DNA of 64,000 nt from positions 3,774,256 through 3,838,255 of the forward strand of contig OU452230.1 in the NCBI GenBank assembly GCA_911728455.2, read 5' to 3'. The notes under the pieces are model-generated. The model did no database searches. It saw only the letters and a list, made by a program, of their open reading frames with translations, and was not told where the DNA came from. The position numbers and the translations under genes are program-made. The DNA comes from Marthasterias glacialis (lineage: Eukaryota; Echinodermata; Asteroidea; Forcipulatida; Asteriidae). This document shows positions 59,946-64,000 of this stretch, one piece after another (within the stretch, counting starts at the first letter, position 1; every line of letters starts with the position of its first letter).

Positions 59946-60056
59946 GTTTACAGTGGCTATGGCTGGAACTCTGGAAAGTCCTATTCCTCAACGTTGTTGT
60001 TGCAGCAAACAGCCATAACCGTAGCCGAAGACACTTTTGATTTGGACGCGGCATAT
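59946..60056 (-). mobile_element. R3 element copy (related to 18974-19098)
   Basis: The minus strand reads gccgcgtccaaatcaaaagt, cttcggctacggttatggct, gctgcaacaacaacgttgag, gaataggactttccagagtt and ccagccatagccac. This follows 18974-19098 from end to past the centre. The second end is not recognisable. The 80-codon plus-strand frame at 59931-60173 overlaps it and is doubtful. Confidence 0.8.
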
Positions 60057-61327
60057 TCATACCGAAGTGTTTTCCCCCGAAGTGCAGCACTCTATGACCA
60101 GTCGATTGTAGGATACCAGCGAATCACCAGCAGCTACCGTCCGTCAGTTCCAAACCTCGTCATCCCCAGTTAGAACGTCCATGATGTGGACGCTTGGTAA
60201 ACCTCGTGCCAGCCGGTCATCAACCACGTTAGCGGACCACGAGGAGAGCTCGCTGGCAACAAACAACCTCGACCCTAAAGAATATGATGACGAATGGCTT
60301 TGATAAATGTTGAGGAAGGGTGCATACAGAGATGCATCATGTTGAGAACATTATGTTAGCATTTTGATGGGTGACATATGTCTAACTCGTTTTCCTGCGA
60401 TCAACACCCCGCCCCCATTACATCAGTGCCAGTCGAAGCCCCCATCAGTCAGGGTTTTCTTTACCGTACTCTCTCCTTATTAATATAAGATTCAAAATCA
60501 GAAGAAAAAAAAACAAATAGATAAATTAACATTCAAACATATTTGATATATTTTTCCCTCATTGGCGTAACTACCGGTATGGCAGGTATGTCACTAGCCC
60601 TTGTGTCACTTGAAGGGGGGGGGGGGGGGGGGGGCGCCAGATAAAAACAAAATTGACTTTGATCAATTCATAGACCAATTTGCATTTAGCGAAAGCAAAA
60701 AAACAGGGGCAGTTATAATTTCCATGTAGTGCCATAATTTGTTAACTAAAAGGTTACCGAGCTTGACTTGTATTTCTGAGCTGAAATTATGATAAAGTTA
60801 TCTTAAAGATGGGTGTCAGGATGTTTGGCAGGGGCGCACTGCCAGTGCTTGCCATGGGCGCTATTTGTCTCTAGATGCACACCAGCATTTCCTTGTTATT
60901 GTTGTTAATATTTCAGATAGTAGATAGTGATACTATTTGGGAAAACTTTCGTTTGTTATAGCAAGGTATTTTAAAATCAATTTTAGAGATACATGTAAAT
61001 ATTTATTTGCAATTTTCTGTACAGTTTAAGTTCAATGGCAAGACTTGCGACATTAATGAGCAATGTTATCCCTTTTTGTTTTAACCGGGGAAAATGATCT
61101 GTTTCCTGTAATAACATCATTATTAAAAACCGAACACTACTTACAGTACTTCTCAGTGGTATCAAAGGTAAAAAGTGAACATTTCGCTTTAGGGTTCTCG
61201 GTGATTTTAGACAGACATTTAGTTTAGTCGGGTTTACGGTAACACTACTGAAATAATTTCTCTATGAGTTGTGGTGGCCTTGAAAAGAACCAGTCAAAAG
61301 TAAAGTCAACAAAGTCAGGAAATAACA
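60057..61327. other. Non-coding DNA
   Basis: A run of 20 G at 60615-60634 lies in a stretch (cattggcgtaactaccggta ... gggcgccagata ... ggggcgcactgcc) that looks like an old interspersed repeat. No gene seen. Confidence 0.45.
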
Positions 61328-61682
61328 GTAATAATAATAATAATTAGTTCTTATATAGCGCATTTCACAATAACGTCTCAATGCGCTTTACATTAGTGCC
61401 CTGGTCATTGGGCCAATAACATTCCTGTATAAATCTTTCTCAGCTCACTGGGGAGTATAACAGCCCCGAGCTGTCGTGGCACTCCGAAGGCTTTTTCAAA
61501 CACAATATCAACCTCTACCCTCGCAGGTACCCATTTATACCCCTGGGTGAAGAGAAGCAATATTATGGTAAAGCATCTTGCTGAAGGACACAAGTGCCAT
61601 GACCGGGATTCGAACCCACACCCCGATGACTGGACCACCAGAACTTGAGTCCAGTGCGCTAGACCGCTCGGCCATGGTACGC
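61328..61682 (-). mobile_element. tRNA-Leu-like SINE, family 3, near full length
   Basis: On the minus strand from 61682: ggccgagcggtctagcgcac (A box), ctggactcaagttctggtgg (anticodon loop ctcaagt, anticodon CAA, as in tRNA-Leu), a variable arm, and gggttcgaatcccggtcatg (B box). The body follows with cacttgtgtccttcagcaag and gggtacctgcgagggtagag. It ends in a tail, gaaatgcgctatataagaac, and a short (ATT)n run at 61328-61343. Head, body, LINE-like tail and microsatellite end are all present, the full architecture of a tRNA-SINE. Confidence 0.92.
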
Positions 61683-62204
61683 TACATATACTGAAATCAA
61701 ACTGATCAAAACCTAAATATAGACACGCAATTGTTAACGTTCGAAAGGTGGACCTTCCAACTTATGACCCCTATTAATAAAAAGTGACCTTCCAACCTTA
61801 TCGAGACGATATCATGGACCGTGTCTACTTCCCCCTCCCTGCCTCTCGGCACCCCACACGCCTGTCTGTCTCACTCACGTAAGCAAATTTCTTGCTCTAT
61901 CAGAGATAAGTGATACGCATCTTCCACGGGAGAACTACCTGCAAATCGATCATCATTGGTCGAGGCCCCAAGCGTCTTTCTGATGTCAACCGATGAATAG
62001 AAGGAGGAAACGGTGTCCCGCAGGGCGGCAATAATCGCATCCTTTATGGTACCGTAATGAAGTAAAAGAGATACAGTCAATTTTAAAATTGATATACACA
62101 AAGATTATTACTCAATAAAATCGTCATAAGTCGTGAATGTAGGTCTTGTTCCCTGTAAGGTGGATATTATAGAGAAATGCGTTGAAATAAAGCGCGCCAT
62201 TAAA
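61683..62204. other. Non-coding DNA
   Basis: A 76-codon minus-strand frame (61871-62101) has no recognised domain. Nothing else seen. Confidence 0.45.
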
Positions 62205-62334
62205 GATACCGAATTAGCGGCTGCGGCTACTGCTGGATGGCCGCGTCATGATGCGTTGAAGTATTGGATGTCCTATAGTAACACCCTTGACAACAGTCGT
62301 AGCCGTAGCCGTAGCTGCCAATTCGGATACGGTC
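62205..62334. mobile_element. R3-type TIR element, second sub-family
   Basis: gataccgaattagcggctgc at the left and gtagctgccaattcggatac at the right, then ggtc, are inverted, and taaa flanks both sides (a possible short target-site duplication). The gccgtagccgtagc and tccgaat motifs tie it to 18974-19098. A third related half-element (gtgtccgaataatggcggat, gcggctacggatgcggctgc) lies at 62430-62495. The 140-codon frame at 62133-62555 spans both and is not a gene. Confidence 0.7.
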
Positions 62335-62680
62335 TAAACCAATCATGGTCAGGTTTCCTAATAACTATCTTCAAAGGTGATAAGCATTTTTTTAGGGACC
62401 AGACTATTTTCTACTCAGTTTTGGTTAGCTGTGTCCGAATAATGGCGGATGCGGCTGCGGCTACGGATGCGGCTGCGTCTGTGGGTGTTGCTGAGGGCAG
62501 CATGTGTAACAATGCGCATACTGACTCTTACGGGACATTACAGTTAAAGCTTTAATGCAAAGTGCGCTCAAATTGTGGCTGATTTTGTTTCTACTGCTGT
62601 TGTTGTTGTAGTTGATGTTGTTTAAAAAAAATATATAGGGGACCTCGAGACGGGGTCTGCAGTAAAACAAATAAGTGGTG
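62335..62680. other. R3 half-element and unique DNA
   Basis: Holds the R3-like half described for 62205-62334, a short (TTG)n at 62596-62611, and nothing else recognised. Confidence 0.5.
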
Positions 62681-63020
62681 TGTCGTGGCCGAGTGGTTAG
62701 TGCGTCGGACTCAAGCTCTGGTGGCTGAGTCATCGGAGTGTGGGTTCGAGTCCCGGTCATGACACTTGTGTCCTTGAGCAAGACACTTAACCATAATTGC
62801 TTCGTAAAAGTTGGGGAGGCAGAGCCTTCTGCTCTACCAGCCAGGCTTCTGACAGATGATACCCAACCCTACATCCTTACGGACTGTAAAGGGGGTAACT
62901 CTGTTTCAGCCCCAGGAGTAAGGTGGCAATGGCCCCTGGGAAAACAGCTGATTTGTAGCCCGCACCTTGAGTGGCTTACTGGCCTTGTGTGTCTGGCGAC
63001 TTCAATGAAATAAAAAAGTG
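62681..63020 (+). mobile_element. tRNA-Leu-like SINE, family 3, best tRNA head
   Basis: The head at 62682-62764 still folds as a class II tRNA: acceptor stem gtcgtgg with tcatgac, A box ggccgagtggttagtgcg, anticodon loop ctcaagc with CAA and U33, a long variable arm, and B box gggttcgagtcccgg. The size (83-84 bases) fits tRNA-Leu. It is followed directly by the family body cttgtgtccttgagcaagac, so it is a SINE head and not a free tRNA gene. The copy ends in cttcaatgaaataaaaaagt near 63018; the 3' end differs from 61328-61682. Confidence 0.9.
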
Positions 63021-63489
63021 TCTTTGTTCGGAAATGGGATAACAAAAGGGACACCCTTGGAGCAGGGTGTTTTTTTTTTTATCCCAGGCTAATTCTCAAA
63101 ATAAGCTTATTGTTTTGTAGGCAACGTTGAAACCATTGGCGTTTACGGAAAACGCTTTGAGTCGTCATTCCATTTTTTTTTTCATCATACGTAGACAAGT
63201 AAACGAAGTTTCCTAACTAGAATATTTATATTATAAGGTTTCTTTTCATCTCACAGGATGCACAGCTTTGATTATGTCAGGCCTTTTGAAAACAAAATCA
63301 CCAGAATTTTTTATTTTGTTTAATTTTTTTTTTAATCCACAGAACTTTGGTGGAAGCTTTCCTTTTGCTTAAGTATGTTGATGGACCCTATGCGTTGACG
63401 TCATCACGCCGCAATCTTAAGGTAAAACGACGACGAAACAATTTTGAAAACGCCCAGCTATGTATGCCCGACGCACAGAATGGGCCGAT
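63021..63489. other. Non-coding DNA
   Basis: A 78-codon plus-strand frame (63347-63583) starts just after an acceptor-like tttaatccacag, and a gtaaaac donor-like string lies at 63421. The translation (Arg-rich, then Ser/His-rich) is not recognised. T runs at 63071-63080, 63172-63181 and 63326-63334. Confidence 0.35.
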
Positions 63490-63895
63490 GAGCAACTTCG
63501 CTCGGCCTCACAGGTCTCATTCAAGACCGCTGGGATGGGCTGATGCTTTCACAAATTCTTGTTCAGGAAGTAGTGATGCATGATGGGACTGTTTGTACTG
63601 CCGATCGGTGCAATACCGACATACGATAAGAAAATGTAAACAAAAATGTAGCGTTCGTCTTTACCGAAGTTGCAAGAAGAATAGAACTGCGCGGGTCAAT
63701 TATCATACAATGAAAAGAATTACGATAAATACTAGCGATATATTTACACCATAGAGCTTCATTATTATTGTTAATAGAGGTCAAATCTTTTGTGAAAAGG
63801 AAAAGGTGACCAGGGGTAAATGATGTAATGACCATGCGTATTTCGTCAGCCCATTCCAGAGCCTTCGGTTGAGCCGCTGGGACCGAGCGAAATAA
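63490..63895. repeat. Loose inverted repeat, ~55-base arms
   Basis: caacttcgctcggcctcaca and ccgctgggatgggctgatg (63492-63547) correspond to the complement of cgtcagcccattccagagcc and gctgggaccgagcgaaataa (63845-63892), with several mismatches. The roughly 300 bases between do not pair. It may be a small TIR element or two opposed repeat copies. Confidence 0.5.
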
Positions 63896-64000
63896 CCAAC
63901 CTTTTTTTTACCTCTAGCCGAGGGCGCCCTACTCCAATGACGTCATGTGCATTAGGCCTATACAAAAGTTATTTGATAATTAAAGACAGCGGTCAGTGTA

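Noticed and set aside
59931..60173. 80-codon frame as a gene fragment
   Set aside because: The first half lies on an R3 element copy, and the rest shows no recognised domain.
62133..62555. 140-codon plus-strand protein
   Set aside because: It spans an R3 TIR element and a second R3 half-element; Ala-rich and Ser-Arg stretches come from the gcggct and cgtagc repeats.
62682..62764. Functional tRNA-Leu(CAA) gene
   Set aside because: It folds well, but is followed at once by the family-3 SINE body and has relatives at four other sites in the window. It also lacks the intron I would expect in many animal tRNA-Leu(CAA) genes.

Overview
This is a eukaryotic genomic window, A+T-rich and almost wholly non-coding, with one run of 100 Ns at 3892-3991 marking an assembly gap. 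I found no protein-coding gene I can name. None of the open frames has a recognisable domain, and the longest ones lie inside microsatellites. The dense mix of tRNA-derived SINEs, LINE 3' ends, small terminal-inverted-repeat elements, fold-backs and very long simple repeats fits a marine invertebrate deuterostome. The interspersed families (ends built on tttaaaggca, hairpins built on gaaacgtcgagac and cctcacgtttcga, frequent aggcctat) remind me of echinoderm, especially sea-star, genomes. That assignment rests on memory of such repeats and has not been searched.

Layout. 1-11 kb: mostly unique sequence, with a GGCAA array (3184-3452), the gap, a motif-rich repeat near 7.7 kb, one possible spliced exon (9584-9708) and a short two-strand open region near 10.0-10.3 kb. 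11-25 kb: a dispersed ~0.6 kb family (11311 and 20525), an element made of CGAAAT palindromes (13195-13700), a 530-bp fold-back (15345-15876), SINE copies, a GCCGTGTCC-ended element with target-site duplication (18974-19098), a 359-bp TTG array, and a hairpin next to a TIR element (24341-24860). 25-43 kb: many SINE copies of four families, octanucleotide arrays bracketed by an inverted repeat (27-28 kb), a LINE 3' end (32826-33043), a 41-bp minisatellite, a pair of CACTGCAAAAA-ended elements, a SINE nested in an older repeat (38335-38510), and a hairpin with ~100-bp arms (41785-42000). 44-54 kb: a ~1 kb compound CAA/CAACAG/CAG array, a TTTAAAGGCA-ended element, more fold-backs and a fresh 161-bp tandem duplication. 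54-64 kb: a 2.66-kb minisatellite of about 54 units of 49 bp with a six-unit higher-order repeat, a second LINE fragment, and two good copies of a tRNA-Leu-like SINE.

What works with what. The most informative link is between the tRNA-Leu-like SINE (best copies 61328-61682 and 62681-63020) and the LINE fragment at 32826-33043. Their 3' tails share a motif around gcgctatataagaa, as expected if the SINE borrows the LINE's retrotransposition machinery. Most other elements carry no coding capacity and would depend on enzymes encoded elsewhere. No operon, CRISPR array, prophage or defence island is present. I do not see a previously undescribed gene system; the best candidates for new biology are the repeat architectures listed in the findings.
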